DNA from: Paenibacillus sp. RC67
GTDB taxonomy: Bacteria > Bacillota > Bacilli > Paenibacillales > NBRC-103111
Length of the DNA stretch: 64,000 bases
Direction of reading: 5' to 3'
Assembly (NCBI RefSeq): GCF_030020805.1
Contig: NZ_CP125098.1
Coordinates: forward strand, 6,285,501 to 6,349,500
Below the pieces are notes generated by a model. It was not told where the DNA came from, searched no databases, and was given only the letters and a program-made list of their open reading frames with translations. Shown here in pieces: positions 43,708 to 52,645 of the stretch (position 1 is the first letter of the stretch; the number at the start of each line of letters is the position of its first letter). The position numbers and the translations under genes were made by a program.

Positions 43708-45081
43708 TTATGCGAGCAGCATATTCGCTTGGCGGCTCCGCTGAATTTTTGCTTTTAACAGGTCAAACCGCTGCACCCGATCCTGATCCGCAACCAATGG
43801 CTCAGGCCGTGCGAAGTAAAAACCTTGTCCCATCTGTACCTTCAAATCGTACAGCATCTCCGCTTCCTCTTCACGCTCCACGCCCTCTGCAATAACCTGA
43901 CAGTTAATGTTTTCGGCAAAATGCATGAGCGAGCGAAGCAAAGACTGCTTCACGGTCATTTGATCAATATTTTGAATGACGGATTTGTCAATTTTAATGA
44001 TGTCGGGAATAAGCTCCGTGATCGATTGAAGGCTGGAATAGCCGGCTCCCGCATCATCTACAGCAAATCGGAACCCAAGTGAACGGTATTTGGCCATCAA
44101 AGCTCCTACGAAATTAAAATCCTGAATCGCATGGCGCTCCGTAATTTCGAGTACGATCTGTGAGGGAGCCACCGAGGGATGCTTTTTAAGGAGCATTAGC
44201 AGTTGCTCCAGCAGTAACGGATGAGATAGTGTAACCGGCGTAATATTTATGAACACTTGTTCCTTAATGTTTCGTTTAGACATTTCCTCAAACGCTTTTT
44301 TCATGACCAAAAACTCCATTTTAGACAGCACATCCGCTTGATGAGCAAAATCAAACAGCTCGGCAGGGCTGTGAAACGGAGTATTCTGCGGGCCACGGGT
44401 TAATATCTCCCAACCGAAAATATCTCCGCTCGTCAAATTCATTATCGGTTGAGCTAGCACAGAAATATTTTCCGAATCAATAATATCGATAAGCTGTTGT
44501 CTTGATTTAGAGAAATGGACAGGCAGCTTCTTCGTAGCTATGGATAAAGCATAACGATATGCATATTGAATCGCTGCATCGATACTCTCAATTTCTGGCC
44601 CCATCATATAACAGCCCGTTAGGCAAGTTAGAAGACCTTCTTGCCTGACAAAGCCGGTACGTAAACGAGTTTGCAGCTCCGCGCCCATCTGCTGCGCTTT
44701 TTGCTGAAGCACATCGTAAGATAGGCTTGTCTGCTGTTTCACAAACAGACCCATATCTTCTTGTCCGAATCGCTTAATTCCTATAATGTCCTGATGGTTG
44801 AAATAGCGCGGCAGTAAGTCCAGTACCATATCGTTGATTTGCTGTTGAAGCTTTTGAATGCTCGAATAAGAATGAATGGAGAACAGGTGATGAAAATCCT
44901 CCATATGAAATAAGATCAAATTGCAGCCCTTGCCTTGGAGGCGCTGCTGCTTCACCATGGAGGCTATTGGATCGCGAAATATAAACTCGGGAGGAAAATA
45001 CTTCAGGGAACGGTTGGAGAAGGGTAAATAGCAGAGCATCTTGAAACGTTGTTTCCACTTATTGATAAAAAGCGACGGCAT
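43708..45081 (-). CDS. EAL-domain cyclic-di-GMP phosphodiesterase
   Basis: The 457-residue protein has an N-terminal region of about 200 residues resembling a degenerate GGDEF domain without a GGDEF signature, then an EAL domain. The signature is EIL (FGWEILTRGP) instead of EAL. The catalytic residues are otherwise present: Asn in FINITP, Glu in LEITERHA, the DD pair in FAVDDAGAGYSS, Lys in IIKIDKS, Glu in VIAEGVE, and the final QGFYFARP. It is therefore probably an active enzyme that hydrolyses c-di-GMP. No membrane segment is seen. It is monocistronic. Confidence 0.9.
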   Translation of the reverse strand: MPSLFINKWKQRFKMLCYLPFSNRSLKYFPPEFIFRDPIASMVKQQRLQGKGCNLILFHMEDFHHLFSIHSYSSIQKLQQQINDMVLDLLPRYFNHQDIIGIKRFGQEDMGLFVKQQTSLSYDVLQQKAQQMGAELQTRLRTGFVRQEGLLTCLTGCYMMGPEIESIDAAIQYAYRYALSIATKKLPVHFSKSRQQLIDIIDSENISVLAQPIMNLTSGDIFGWEILTRGPQNTPFHSPAELFDFAHQADVLSKMEFLVMKKAFEEMSKRNIKEQVFINITPVTLSHPLLLEQLLMLLKKHPSVAPSQIVLEITERHAIQDFNFVGALMAKYRSLGFRFAVDDAGAGYSSLQSITELIPDIIKIDKSVIQNIDQMTVKQSLLRSLMHFAENINCQVIAEGVEREEEAEMLYDLKVQMGQGFYFARPEPLVADQDRVQRFDLLKAKIQRSRQANMLLA

Positions 45082-45246
45082 TTTCTTCCCCCTCTACCTG
45101 CAAGCACCTTTTTGAAACCATCATAACATGAGACCCTAACAATGAATAGACATAATGTCCTATAAACGAGGCTTTTTGACTCAAAATAATGCTTAAGAAC
45201 TACCGTGTCGAAATATGCTGTCAAACCTCGGAGAAAGCCTTGAAAA

Positions 45247-45285
45247 CACAAAAACCGGTTGAATACACAATAGGCATTCAACCGG
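45247..45285 (-). terminator. Terminator of the met operon
   Basis: A 10-bp perfect stem (45255-45264 with 45276-45285) is followed on the minus strand by TTTTTGTGTTTTC. Confidence 0.85.
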
Positions 45286-45298
45286 CTTCATAAATTGT

Positions 45299-46471
45299 TT
45301 AAGCGCGAAGAGCATGATCCAAGTCTTCAATAATATCATCTATGCTCTCCAAGCCAACGGAGTAACGAACGAGTCCATCGGTGATCCCTCTTTCAAGCCG
45401 GACTTCCCGCGGCATCGCCGCGTGTGACATCATAGCAGGGTACGACAAGATACTCTCTACGGCTCCCAAGCTGACCGCTACTAGCGGAATTTGCACTTGA
45501 CCAAGCACTTGCCTGGCGCGTTCCCCAGACCCTACATCGAATGAAACAACAGCGCCGTAGCCCTTGGATTGCTTCTCATGAATCTCACGACCCGGATGAT
45601 TGGGCAGTCCAGGGTAGTACACCTTCTCTACGTATGGATGCGACGACAGCCAATCAGATAAGCGTCGCGCACTAATCTCATGGGCTTCCATTCGGGCCTT
45701 CAATGTCTTCATCCCACGCATCAACAGCCAGGAGTCGTATACTCCGAGAATCGTTCCAAGAATGTTCTGAATCTGCATGAGCCGGTCTCCAATAAGATCG
45801 TCAGCTACAACAGCCAAGCCAGCCGTTACATCACTGTGTCCTCCCAAAAATTTGGTCGCGCTGTGCAAGACGATATCGACTCCGAATTCGAGCGGACGCT
45901 GGTGATATGGAGTCATGAATGTATTGTCTAAAATCGTCAGTAACCCCTGCTCCTTAGCCCATGCTGTAACTTCAGCAATATTGGTAATCTTTAGCGTCGG
46001 ATTCGAAGGGGTTTCCAAATAGACAACCTTCGTATTCGGCTTACATGCCGCCTTCACCTGATCAAGATCGGTTACATCGACAAATGAAGTTTCTATGTTC
46101 ATACGAGTCATGACGGACTCCAGAAGCCGATAGGTTCCGCCGTAGACGTCCTCCGTACAAATGACATGATCCCCGGCAGATAGCAGCATGAAGGCAGCCG
46201 AAATAGCAGCCATTCCGGATGCAAAAGCAAATCCGCGGGTACCGCCTTCCAGCAGCGCGATGTAATCCTCTAGTGCTTGACGAGTCGGATTACCCCAACG
46301 GGAATAATGATACTCCTGAGGCTCATCCAGAGAAAATTGATGAAAGGTGGAAGCTTGACAGATGGGTACACTAGATGCGCCCGTTCTCGGATCGATCTCT
46401 GCTCCAAAATGAATTAGCTTCGTTGCAAATTGTCGATTCGCGTGCGGGCTCTTGTTGTTATTCCCAGTCAT
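45299..46471 (-). CDS. metC: Cystathionine beta-lyase / trans-sulfuration PLP enzyme (MetC type)
   Basis: The 390-residue Cys/Met-metabolism PLP enzyme has SRWGNPTRQALEDYIALLEGGTRGFAFASGMAA, the PLP-lysine motif HSATKFLGGHSDVTAG and SLGAVESILSYPAMMSHA. Its place as the last gene after metA and metI matches the B. subtilis metIC pair, where this product cleaves cystathionine to homocysteine. Sequence alone does not separate it from gamma-lyases. It starts 7 nt after the metI stop. Confidence 0.88.
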   Translation of the reverse strand: MTGNNNKSPHANRQFATKLIHFGAEIDPRTGASSVPICQASTFHQFSLDEPQEYHYSRWGNPTRQALEDYIALLEGGTRGFAFASGMAAISAAFMLLSAGDHVICTEDVYGGTYRLLESVMTRMNIETSFVDVTDLDQVKAACKPNTKVVYLETPSNPTLKITNIAEVTAWAKEQGLLTILDNTFMTPYHQRPLEFGVDIVLHSATKFLGGHSDVTAGLAVVADDLIGDRLMQIQNILGTILGVYDSWLLMRGMKTLKARMEAHEISARRLSDWLSSHPYVEKVYYPGLPNHPGREIHEKQSKGYGAVVSFDVGSGERARQVLGQVQIPLVAVSLGAVESILSYPAMMSHAAMPREVRLERGITDGLVRYSVGLESIDDIIEDLDHALRA

Positions 46472-46478
46472 TCCGGCT

Positions 46479-47660
46479 TTAAGCCCCCTCTATTTCCGCC
46501 TGTGCCAGATCAATGGCTCTCGAAAGATCGGCGATCAGATCATCTACATGCTCGATGCCTACCGAATAGCGAAGCAAACGGTCGTCTACCCCCACTTGAC
46601 GGCGAATCTCTTCTGGAATATCCGCATGCGTCTGAACTGCAGGGTAAGTCATCAAAGACTCAACTCCACCCAAGCTTTCAGCAAAAGCAATAAGCTGAAT
46701 GTGGCGCAAAATCGGCTCGATATAGCGGGCATCCTTCATTTTGAAAGAGAAAATGCCTGTGTTACCGGACGATTGCTTGTTCTGAATCTCATAGCCCGGA
46801 TGGCTTTCTAGTGCAGGATAATACACAGATTCCACTTGCGGGTGATTCAGCAAAAACTCGGCAACTTTCGTTGCGTTATATTGATGGCGTTCCATACGGA
46901 TCGCCAATGTTTTCATACCACGCATTAGCAGCCAACTGTCCTGCGGATTCAGAACGGCTCCAATGGAGTTGTGCAAAAATGCCATTTGCTCTGACAGCTC
47001 TTTGCCTTTAGTGACGATCAAGCCAGCAAGGACATCATTATGTCCTCCCAAATATTTGGTCGCGCTATGGATGACGATATCGGCTCCAAGCTCGATCGGA
47101 CGCTGGAAGAACGGAGTCAGCAGCGTGTTGTCCACGATGGACAAGATGCCTTTTTTCTTAGCCCAGCCGCAAACAAGCTCCAGGTCTGTAATCATCATCA
47201 GCGGATTCGTCGGCGTCTCGATCAAAACAGCTTTCGTGTTAGAGCGGTAGTTGGACTCCAGAGCGTCCAAATCATTCGTATCCACATATGTTGCGGTTAC
47301 GCCGAAACGTGACATGATCTTCTCGAGCAAACGGTAAGTCCCACCGTATAGATCTAGTGATACAATCAAATGATCGCCTTGACTGAATAAGGCAAAAATC
47401 GTTTGCAGCGCAGCCATACCGGAGCTGCAAGCAAATCCGGCATCACCGGATTCGAGACCTGCAATAGCATCCTCTAACACCTTGCGTGTAGGGCTTTTCG
47501 TGCGGGCATAATCAAAGCCAGTGCTTTGACCAAGCTTCGGATGACGGAAAGCCGTCGATTGGTAGATCGGGAAGCTAACCGCTCCGGTTACCGGCTCCTC
47601 CTGGGAACCGATTTGCGCCAATCGGCTCTCAATTTTTAACGGGTTGTTCTGTTCGCTCAT
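46479..47660 (-). CDS. metI: Cystathionine gamma-synthase / O-acetylhomoserine thiolyase (MetI type)
   Basis: The 393-residue PLP enzyme is homologous to the next gene: [39 protein letters not shown]-lysine in [37 protein letters not shown]. The SPT rather than NPT in the first motif fits MetI. It joins cysteine (or sulfide) to the acetylhomoserine made by MetA. Its ATG overlaps the metA stop by 4 nt, giving translational coupling. Confidence 0.9.
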   Translation of the reverse strand: MSEQNNPLKIESRLAQIGSQEEPVTGAVSFPIYQSTAFRHPKLGQSTGFDYARTKSPTRKVLEDAIAGLESGDAGFACSSGMAALQTIFALFSQGDHLIVSLDLYGGTYRLLEKIMSRFGVTATYVDTNDLDALESNYRSNTKAVLIETPTNPLMMITDLELVCGWAKKKGILSIVDNTLLTPFFQRPIELGADIVIHSATKYLGGHNDVLAGLIVTKGKELSEQMAFLHNSIGAVLNPQDSWLLMRGMKTLAIRMERHQYNATKVAEFLLNHPQVESVYYPALESHPGYEIQNKQSSGNTGIFSFKMKDARYIEPILRHIQLIAFAESLGGVESLMTYPAVQTHADIPEEIRRQVGVDDRLLRYSVGIEHVDDLIADLSRAIDLAQAEIEGA

Positions 47661-48583
47661 ATACTGTACTCCTCCTTGTGCAGATCAAACGGCGTCTCTT
47701 GGTAAACATAATAGTTCAACCAGTTGGAAAACAACAGGTTCGCATGCGCTCTCCATGATACTAGCGGCGGCTTAGACGGATCATCATTCGGGTAATAATT
47801 TTTCGGTACGGCTACTTCCATTCCTTTATTCACGTCACGGTCGTACTCATATTTCAGTGTACACGCATCGTATTCCGAATGCCCGGTAACAAAAATTTGT
47901 TTTCCATCTTTCGTTCCGACGATGTAAACTCCAGCTTCCGGAGACTCGGACAAAATTTCCAACTCAGGATGATGTTCAATATCTTCTTTACGTACTTCGG
48001 TGTGGCGGGATTGCGGAACAAAGAACATTTCATCAAAGCCGCGAAGCAGCTTCACATTGTGGGTACTGACGATATGGGTGAACACACCGAACATTTTTTG
48101 CTCCAATGGATATTTAGGAACTCCAAAGTGGTGGTACAAGCCAGCTTGAGCAGCCCAGCATATATGCAGGGTTGATGTAACATGCTCGCGGCTCCACTCC
48201 ATAATTTGTGTCAGCTCTTCCCAATAGTTCACATCTTCAAAATCAAGCTGCTCTACCGGCGCCCCCGTAATGATAAGACCATCGAATCTTTCATTACGCA
48301 CATCGTCAAAGGTTTTGTAAAACTGCTCCAAATGCTCAGCAGAAGTGTTCTTGGAAGTGTGTGTTTTCGGATAAAGCAGTACGAATTCGACTTGAAGGGG
48401 CGTATTGCCGATCAAACGCAGGATTTGAGTCTCTGTCGTTTCCTTAGTCGGCATTAAATTCAATATAGCAATTCGCAACGGACGAATATCTTGGTGGAAA
48501 GCCACCGTTTCATCCATGATGAATATGTTTTCGTTCAATAATATTTCTCTTGCTGGCAAATGATCAGGAATTTTAATAGGCAT
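47657..48583 (-). CDS. metA: Homoserine O-acetyltransferase (MetAA type)
   Basis: The 308-residue protein is of the MetA amidotransferase-fold family: catalytic Cys142 in [15 protein letters not shown], and His and Glu in [12 protein letters not shown]. Residue 111 is Glu (GAPVEQLDF). In this family Glu111 favours acetyl-CoA and Gly favours succinyl-CoA, so an acetyltransferase is predicted. It opens the metA-metI-metC operon and is preceded by a SAM riboswitch. AAAAAAGGAGTG precedes the ATG. Confidence 0.94.
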   Translation of the reverse strand: MPIKIPDHLPAREILLNENIFIMDETVAFHQDIRPLRIAILNLMPTKETTETQILRLIGNTPLQVEFVLLYPKTHTSKNTSAEHLEQFYKTFDDVRNERFDGLIITGAPVEQLDFEDVNYWEELTQIMEWSREHVTSTLHICWAAQAGLYHHFGVPKYPLEQKMFGVFTHIVSTHNVKLLRGFDEMFFVPQSRHTEVRKEDIEHHPELEILSESPEAGVYIVGTKDGKQIFVTGHSEYDACTLKYEYDRDVNKGMEVAVPKNYYPNDDPSKPPLVSWRAHANLLFSNWLNYYVYQETPFDLHKEEYSI

Positions 48584-48644
48584 TGTCAGTCACTCCTTTT
48601 TTGTAGGTGTTCAATTTAAGAAACAAACTCCTGCAAAAAGGCAC

Positions 48645-48846
48645 TAAAAAAGGCCTTTTTCGCGCGCAACGAGAAAGGCCTTGTCAATATAACAATGTCC
48701 TCTCTCATCTCTCAGAAGCCATACGCTTCCGCAAGATTTAGCACCGTGCATTCCTCCCATTCGCGCTGATTAGCGTGAATGCCGAAAGGTCTGTCGGTTG
48801 CCGGGTATCATCGGGCTAGTCCCTCCACCTGCTCTTGATAAGAGTT
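48645..48846 (-). promoter_or_regulatory. SAM-I riboswitch (S-box) of the met operon
   Basis: On the minus strand the aptamer runs from CTCTTATCAAGAGC (48833-48846) through GGTGGAGGGACTAGCCC and GATACCCGGCAACC to the closing CTGAGAGATGAGAG (near 48703). The expression platform ends in a terminator (48650-48658 with 48674-48682, then TTTTTTAG). SAM binding should stop transcription of metA, metI and metC. Confidence 0.95.
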
Positions 48847-48878
48847 TGAAACTTAGTTTATGAAGTTGTTATAGTCTT

Positions 48879-48907
48879 ACTGTATACGAAAACGACTTTA
48901 TCGTCAA
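48879..48907 (-). promoter_or_regulatory. Promoter of the SAM-riboswitch transcript
   Basis: TTGACG (48902-48907) and TACAGT (48879-48884) on the minus strand are 17 nt apart. The start would lie about 25 nt upstream of the aptamer. Confidence 0.6.
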
Positions 48908-49019
48908 GACGCTATAATGATATTCATAATTGGAAAACCCTCCCTCTATCCAGCACCAACTCCCCTAAACCGCATACTTTAAAATAGAGTAAAAACAACA
49001 AAAAACGATCGATTTCACC

Positions 49020-49048
49020 TTGATGCATAACAAATGAACAGTTATACT
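49020..49048 (+). promoter_or_regulatory. Promoter of the corA leader
   Basis: TTGATG (49020-49025) and TATACT (49043-49048) are 17 nt apart. The predicted start near 49055 gives a 5' leader of about 330 nt before corA. Confidence 0.65.
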
Positions 49049-49092
49049 AGACAAGTAATTCGACAACACTAGCAAAGGGGTGCACCAAACAA

Positions 49093-49236
49093 ATGGACGG
49101 AGACCCGAGGAGTAGTATCTGCGTTCAACAACAACCGAATATTTCGTTTGGAATGCCGACGGCTCACGCCGTTGATTTCAATGCGCCGACTGATCCTTTG
49201 CTTATTCATTTACCTAACGAACAAGCTTATCTTTGA
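49093..49236 (+). CDS. Possible 47-residue upstream ORF in the corA leader
   Basis: ATG 49093 is preceded by AAAGGGGTG with 10-nt spacing. The product starts MDGDPRSS, has no membrane segment, and is rich in Pro, Asp, Gln and Asn. I recognise no family. Its place between a good promoter and a magnesium transporter gene, and its acidic, proline-containing start, recall leader peptides such as MgtL, but this is only an analogy. The rest of the leader (49237-49385) has weak hairpins (49315-49331) and no T-run terminator. Confidence 0.45.
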   Translation: MDGDPRSSICVQQQPNISFGMPTAHAVDFNAPTDPLLIHLPNEQAYL

Positions 49237-49385
49237 CCATAATAAAAACAATGGTGAAGGTGCCGTCCGCACGAATCAACGACGTTATTCCGTTTGTATT
49301 CCACACGAGCCTAAGTAAAGGCTGACTTTACGGTTCCCTATGTAAGAGGTGAGCCTATAGTAAGCCATGTGAAGGGGTGGAGCAA

Positions 49386-50321
49386 ATGAAAGCACGTTTG
49401 GTTCAGGACGGCATTTTTACTTTAATTGAGGATATTACCCAAACGATAGAAGCACCGGAGCAAGGCTTTTATTGGATTGACGCCGACGTCGATGATTTAA
49501 CTATATTACAGCCCTTATTTCATCTTCATGAATTAGCGGTGGAAGATTGTTTAACCGAAGAAGAGCAGCGTCCGAAGATCGAGCTGTACGACACCCATTA
49601 CTTTATTGTGGTCAATAGCATCCGGTTCGATGATGAAGAAATTTTTCTCAGAGCCTTGAATATATTTCTAGGCAAACATTACATCATTACGGTGACAAGA
49701 CAAAAAATCAACGAGCTGCGTATTTTGAAGCCGGTGCTGTGGGAAGAGGAAGTCACCGCGCCCGACCGTTTCTTATATCATTTGATCGACCTGGTTGTCG
49801 ATAACTATACGAATGTTGGGGACCGTATTGAAGCTAAGATTGAAAAGCTGGAAGAAGATATCCTCATGAATACGAAAAAATCGCATCTCAATGAGATCAT
49901 CGGTCTTCGAAGTGAAATCTTATGGCTCAAGAAAGTACTCGTACCGCAAAAAGAAGTAATCAATACCCTAAACAAAAAAGAGCTTCGCCTAATCAGCGAT
50001 CCACTCAAGAAATATTTCGGAGACATCTATGAAAATGCCGTAAAAATATCGGAAACGTTCGATACTTTCCGGGATTTGATGGGCAACTTACGTGAGGCTT
50101 ACCAATCCAGTCTGTCGAATCGCGCCAACGAAATTATGCGCATTTTTACGGCGTTAACGACGATTTTCATGCCTCTGACCTTTATTACCGGTATTTACGG
50201 TATGAACTTTGAGCATATCCCCGGCATTCATTGGGAATATGGTGGTGTTGCTGCAGTGATCTTTATGTTCATTATTGGCATCTCGATGTTCATTCTGTTC
50301 CGCAAAAAAAATTGGCTGTAA
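49386..50321 (+). CDS. corA: CorA family magnesium/cobalt transporter
   Basis: The protein is 311 residues from the ATG at 49386 (AAGGGGTGG at good spacing); a GTG at 49377 lies inside that site. It has a large cytoplasmic N-terminal domain with a long helical stalk, then two C-terminal membrane helices separated by the selectivity motif YGMNF (Gly-Met-Asn at about residues 272-274). The C-terminus is basic (FRKKNWL). It imports Mg2+ and forms pentamers. It is monocistronic, with a terminator directly after and an unusually long leader. Confidence 0.95.
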   Translation: MKARLVQDGIFTLIEDITQTIEAPEQGFYWIDADVDDLTILQPLFHLHELAVEDCLTEEEQRPKIELYDTHYFIVVNSIRFDDEEIFLRALNIFLGKHYIITVTRQKINELRILKPVLWEEEVTAPDRFLYHLIDLVVDNYTNVGDRIEAKIEKLEEDILMNTKKSHLNEIIGLRSEILWLKKVLVPQKEVINTLNKKELRLISDPLKKYFGDIYENAVKISETFDTFRDLMGNLREAYQSSLSNRANEIMRIFTALTTIFMPLTFITGIYGMNFEHIPGIHWEYGGVAAVIFMFIIGISMFILFRKKNWL

Positions 50322-50325
50322 TATT

Positions 50326-50369
50326 AAAATCTTGCCTTGGCTGCCATAGCTGCTGAGGCAAGATTTTTT
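50326..50369 (+). terminator. Terminator downstream of corA
   Basis: A 12-bp stem (50326-50337 with 50356-50367) followed by TTTTTT. Confidence 0.85.
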
Positions 50370-50438
50370 GGTTCCTGTTTCACCTAGGGCAGCTCTCGTG
50401 TAATAGAAAGCATTATACGAAAGTTGAGGTGAGTATTT

Positions 50439-50870
50439 ATGTTCGGCAAAATTTTATTAGCCTATGACGGCTCAGAAACGGCAAAGCATGCCTTGGAGCA
50501 AGCGATGGAAATGAAAATACTGCTGCCGGATTCGATACTGGAAATCGTCCATGTAGCCCAATTAAATAACATCGTTGTCGGCGATGCCTTCATTACCAGC
50601 TCTGCCGCGATACAAGATGAGCTGCATGATGCTGCTGAAGCTGTGCTTGATGAAGCAAGACAACGAGTATCGTATATGGGTCTTGCTACAACCACACTGT
50701 TGGAAGGCGGTGCCCCGGCTCAATTGATTCTCGAATATGCCGATACACATTTATTCGATCTCATCATTGTCGGGAGCCGCGGACTCGGAACGTTCAAGGA
50801 GCTCTTGCTGGGCAGCGTGAGCTATGAAATCGTGCAGCATGCCAAAATTCCTGTGCTGGTCGTTAAATGA
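50439..50870 (+). CDS. Universal stress protein (UspA family)
   Basis: The 143-residue protein has the USP fold: KILLAYDGSETAKHALEQA at the start and the ATP-binding motif G-S-R-G-L-G...LGSVS near the C-terminus (VGSRGLGTFKELLLGSVSYEIVQHAKIPVLVV). It is the ATP-binding type. It is monocistronic after the corA terminator and convergent with the HRDC gene. The ATG follows TTGAGGTGAG. Confidence 0.93.
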   Translation: MFGKILLAYDGSETAKHALEQAMEMKILLPDSILEIVHVAQLNNIVVGDAFITSSAAIQDELHDAAEAVLDEARQRVSYMGLATTTLLEGGAPAQLILEYADTHLFDLIIVGSRGLGTFKELLLGSVSYEIVQHAKIPVLVVK

Positions 50871-51038
50871 TCCGAATCGCAATAGAATGGATTGCTGAAC
50901 CTTTGAGCTATAGATACAAGCCATGAAGCAGGGAAGAACCGTTATGTCCTTTGATTATTGGCGAACGACTTCCCTGTTAGTGGCATCTGCTCAATCACAA
51001 GGTGATAAAACGCTATATGTTTTGAAAATGAGCTACAC

Positions 51039-52055
51039 TTAGACCGCCGCGGCGGCTGTTTTTCCATTTTGAATACGTCTGAACTTAATCCTAAGCACCC
51101 TAAGCCATTCATAAATGGTATCGATTTGCTTGCTATCGAGCTCATCCTGTTTGTAGAGCGTTTGCAGTACAGGCTTCAAATAACGGTCTCCATGAAGCTC
51201 GAATGCGTCCCACGCCAAATGTAATTCTTCTTCAGGAACGCCTTGAAGCACGGCTTCAATGTAAGAATCCAAGTCATACCCCTCTCGCTCCAGCTCCTCT
51301 ATCCAAATCGCCAAATCTCTACGTTGCAGTTTCGTTTCATCTTGAATCGTTTCCAAGCTATCTCCTCGAGATATCGCTTCCAAAAGCTTTTGTTTAAGCT
51401 CTCTCTTATTCTGCTCTGCTTGGTTCCGCCGTTCTTTTTCCCGCTGCTTCCATTCATCAAATTCAACGAGATTGACCTGGGCTTCCACCCAATCGAGCGG
51501 AAAAGAAGTTGTCCGAGTGTAATTTTGCGTAAATTGAATGAATTCTGAGCCATACAGCGCTGCTTTATTAGGACCCAAGCCAGGAAGCTGAATCAGCTCT
51601 TCCGGTGTTTGCGGCAAATAAGCACATATCATTCGGAGAAGACGATTGGTTGCAATCAGGAAAGGGGATTTGCCTTCCTTACTCGCCTGCTTAAGCCGCC
51701 ATTGCCTCAGCTCCTCGTAGAGCTTCTCATTGGAATGCTCTTCACTGTAATAATGAAGCAGGTGCGCATATTCGGACTTGCTGCTAAGAGGAACGACTTC
51801 AGCAAACAATCCTGAACTAAGCATCGGCCTAAACCCGTCTTGCTGCTTCATAATGAGCTGCTTGCGAATTAACGATTGCAGCTCATCCCAGCTTGTCCCT
51901 TCGTACCAGGTTTCTTGAACGAGCTTCCCATCCTCCTTCGTTTCCTGCCAACCGGCAAACCAGCGCCCCTTACTTTCCCCCACCGAAACCTGAGCGTTCC
52001 GAGCACGCCCCTCGCCTACTTGTTTCTCCATACTGTTCAAAAATAGCAGCTTCAT
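51039..52055 (-). CDS. HRDC-domain protein
   Basis: The protein is 338 residues from the ATG at 52055, chosen for AAAGGAG 8 nt upstream. An in-frame ATG at 52109 lies within a hairpin. The N-terminal 120 residues are unassigned. A clear HRDC domain (about 130-195, YEELRQWRLKQASKEGKSPFLIATNRLLRMICAYLPQTPEELIQLPGLGPNKAALYG) follows, then a charged helical segment and a C-terminal region resembling the helix-turn-helix tail of RecQ-associated proteins (SLETIQDETKLQRRDLAIWIEELEREGYDLDSYI). HRDC domains bind nucleic acid and usually sit in RecQ helicases or RNase D; here no helicase or nuclease domain is seen. Confidence 0.85.
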   Translation of the reverse strand: MKLLFLNSMEKQVGEGRARNAQVSVGESKGRWFAGWQETKEDGKLVQETWYEGTSWDELQSLIRKQLIMKQQDGFRPMLSSGLFAEVVPLSSKSEYAHLLHYYSEEHSNEKLYEELRQWRLKQASKEGKSPFLIATNRLLRMICAYLPQTPEELIQLPGLGPNKAALYGSEFIQFTQNYTRTTSFPLDWVEAQVNLVEFDEWKQREKERRNQAEQNKRELKQKLLEAISRGDSLETIQDETKLQRRDLAIWIEELEREGYDLDSYIEAVLQGVPEEELHLAWDAFELHGDRYLKPVLQTLYKQDELDSKQIDTIYEWLRVLRIKFRRIQNGKTAAAAV

Positions 52056-52084
52056 ATGAACCACTCCTTTATTCATATTCAAAC

Positions 52085-52132
52085 GCAAAAAAGCACCCCT
52101 CCTACACATGATACATGGTAAGAGAGGTGCTT
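52085..52132 (-). terminator. Leader hairpin with T-run upstream of the HRDC gene
   Basis: On the minus strand an 11-bp stem (52091-52101 with 52122-52132, one mismatch) is followed by TTTTTTGCG, 30 nt before the HRDC start codon and downstream of its predicted promoter. It has the form of an intrinsic terminator in a leader. Confidence 0.65.
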
Positions 52133-52155
52133 CCTCAACGATTTGAAATTATTCC

Positions 52156-52184
52156 CATTTTATCACAAAATGGCATTCAAAGCA
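52156..52184 (-). promoter_or_regulatory. Predicted promoter of the HRDC gene
   Basis: On the minus strand TTGCTT and TAAAAT are 17 nt apart. The transcript would begin just before the leader hairpin. Coordinates are accurate to a few bases. Confidence 0.55.
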
Positions 52185-52264
52185 ATAACGCATAGCGGCT
52201 AACGCATAGAGGGTATTCTAATATAAGCAAACTTAGCAGATAACCAAAGAAAAGAGGTTACTTT

Positions 52265-52576
52265 ATGGGTGATACCGATGATCAAAAAGACGGCTTCCTC
52301 AAGGAGGACCGGCATAAATATACGGATCTCAAAACCGTTGAATCGCAAAGAAACGATCTTATTGCGGAGGAGTTCCCAGAGGGTCCTTACGGGGCAAATC
52401 TGCACGAAGCTACTGCCGAGAAAAGCTCTCCTTGGCGAATCGACCAACGTCCACAGAATCGATTTACTTATGAGAACCGTGAGCTTCATGCCGGCATATC
52501 CAGAGACTACCCTGGCTCTCACCCAACTCATTCTTACATTGACGGCGACGAAGAGCATGGAGCACCGGAGGAATAA
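52265..52576 (+). CDS. Conserved hypothetical soluble protein
   Basis: The 103-residue protein is very acidic and polar, with no signal, membrane segment or cysteine. Recurrent features are EEFPEGPYGANLHE, SPWRIDQRPQNRFTYENRELH and a final DYPGSHPTHSYIDGDEE. I recall similar short proteins annotated only as cytosolic protein in Bacillales, but no function. AAGAGG precedes the ATG. It is divergent from the HRDC gene and convergent with ilvD. Confidence 0.7.
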   Translation: MGDTDDQKDGFLKEDRHKYTDLKTVESQRNDLIAEEFPEGPYGANLHEATAEKSSPWRIDQRPQNRFTYENRELHAGISRDYPGSHPTHSYIDGDEEHGAPEE

Positions 52577-52588
52577 CTGCAACAAAAA

Positions 52589-52621
52589 AAGGCAGGAGGA
52601 CGAAAAATTCCTCTCTGCCTT
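52589..52621. terminator. Bidirectional terminator between the hypothetical gene and ilvD
   Basis: A 7-bp perfect stem (52589-52595 with 52615-52621) extended by GAGGA/TCCTC, with seven A on the left, i.e. TTTTTTT after ilvD on the minus strand. Confidence 0.8.
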
Positions 52622-52645
52622 CATTTAATTAAGCCGCGCTATGAA

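Noticed and set aside
49055-49385. M-box (ykoK) magnesium riboswitch in the corA leader
   Set aside because: Context is right, and a weak GAGGTGAGCC string occurs near 49347, but it sits too close to the start codon. The other conserved M-box elements and a terminator are not found.
50944-51042. A 32-codon plus-strand ORF with an AGGGAAG site, between the stress protein and the HRDC gene
   Set aside because: Its end overlaps the HRDC gene, composition is unremarkable, there is no promoter or terminator around it and no recognisable feature. Chance is more likely than a gene.
52269-52628. Alternative frame across the hypothetical gene at 52265-52576
   Set aside because: The frame starting at 52265 has the better-placed ribosome binding site and a family-like composition. 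The alternative is highly basic and runs through the terminator.
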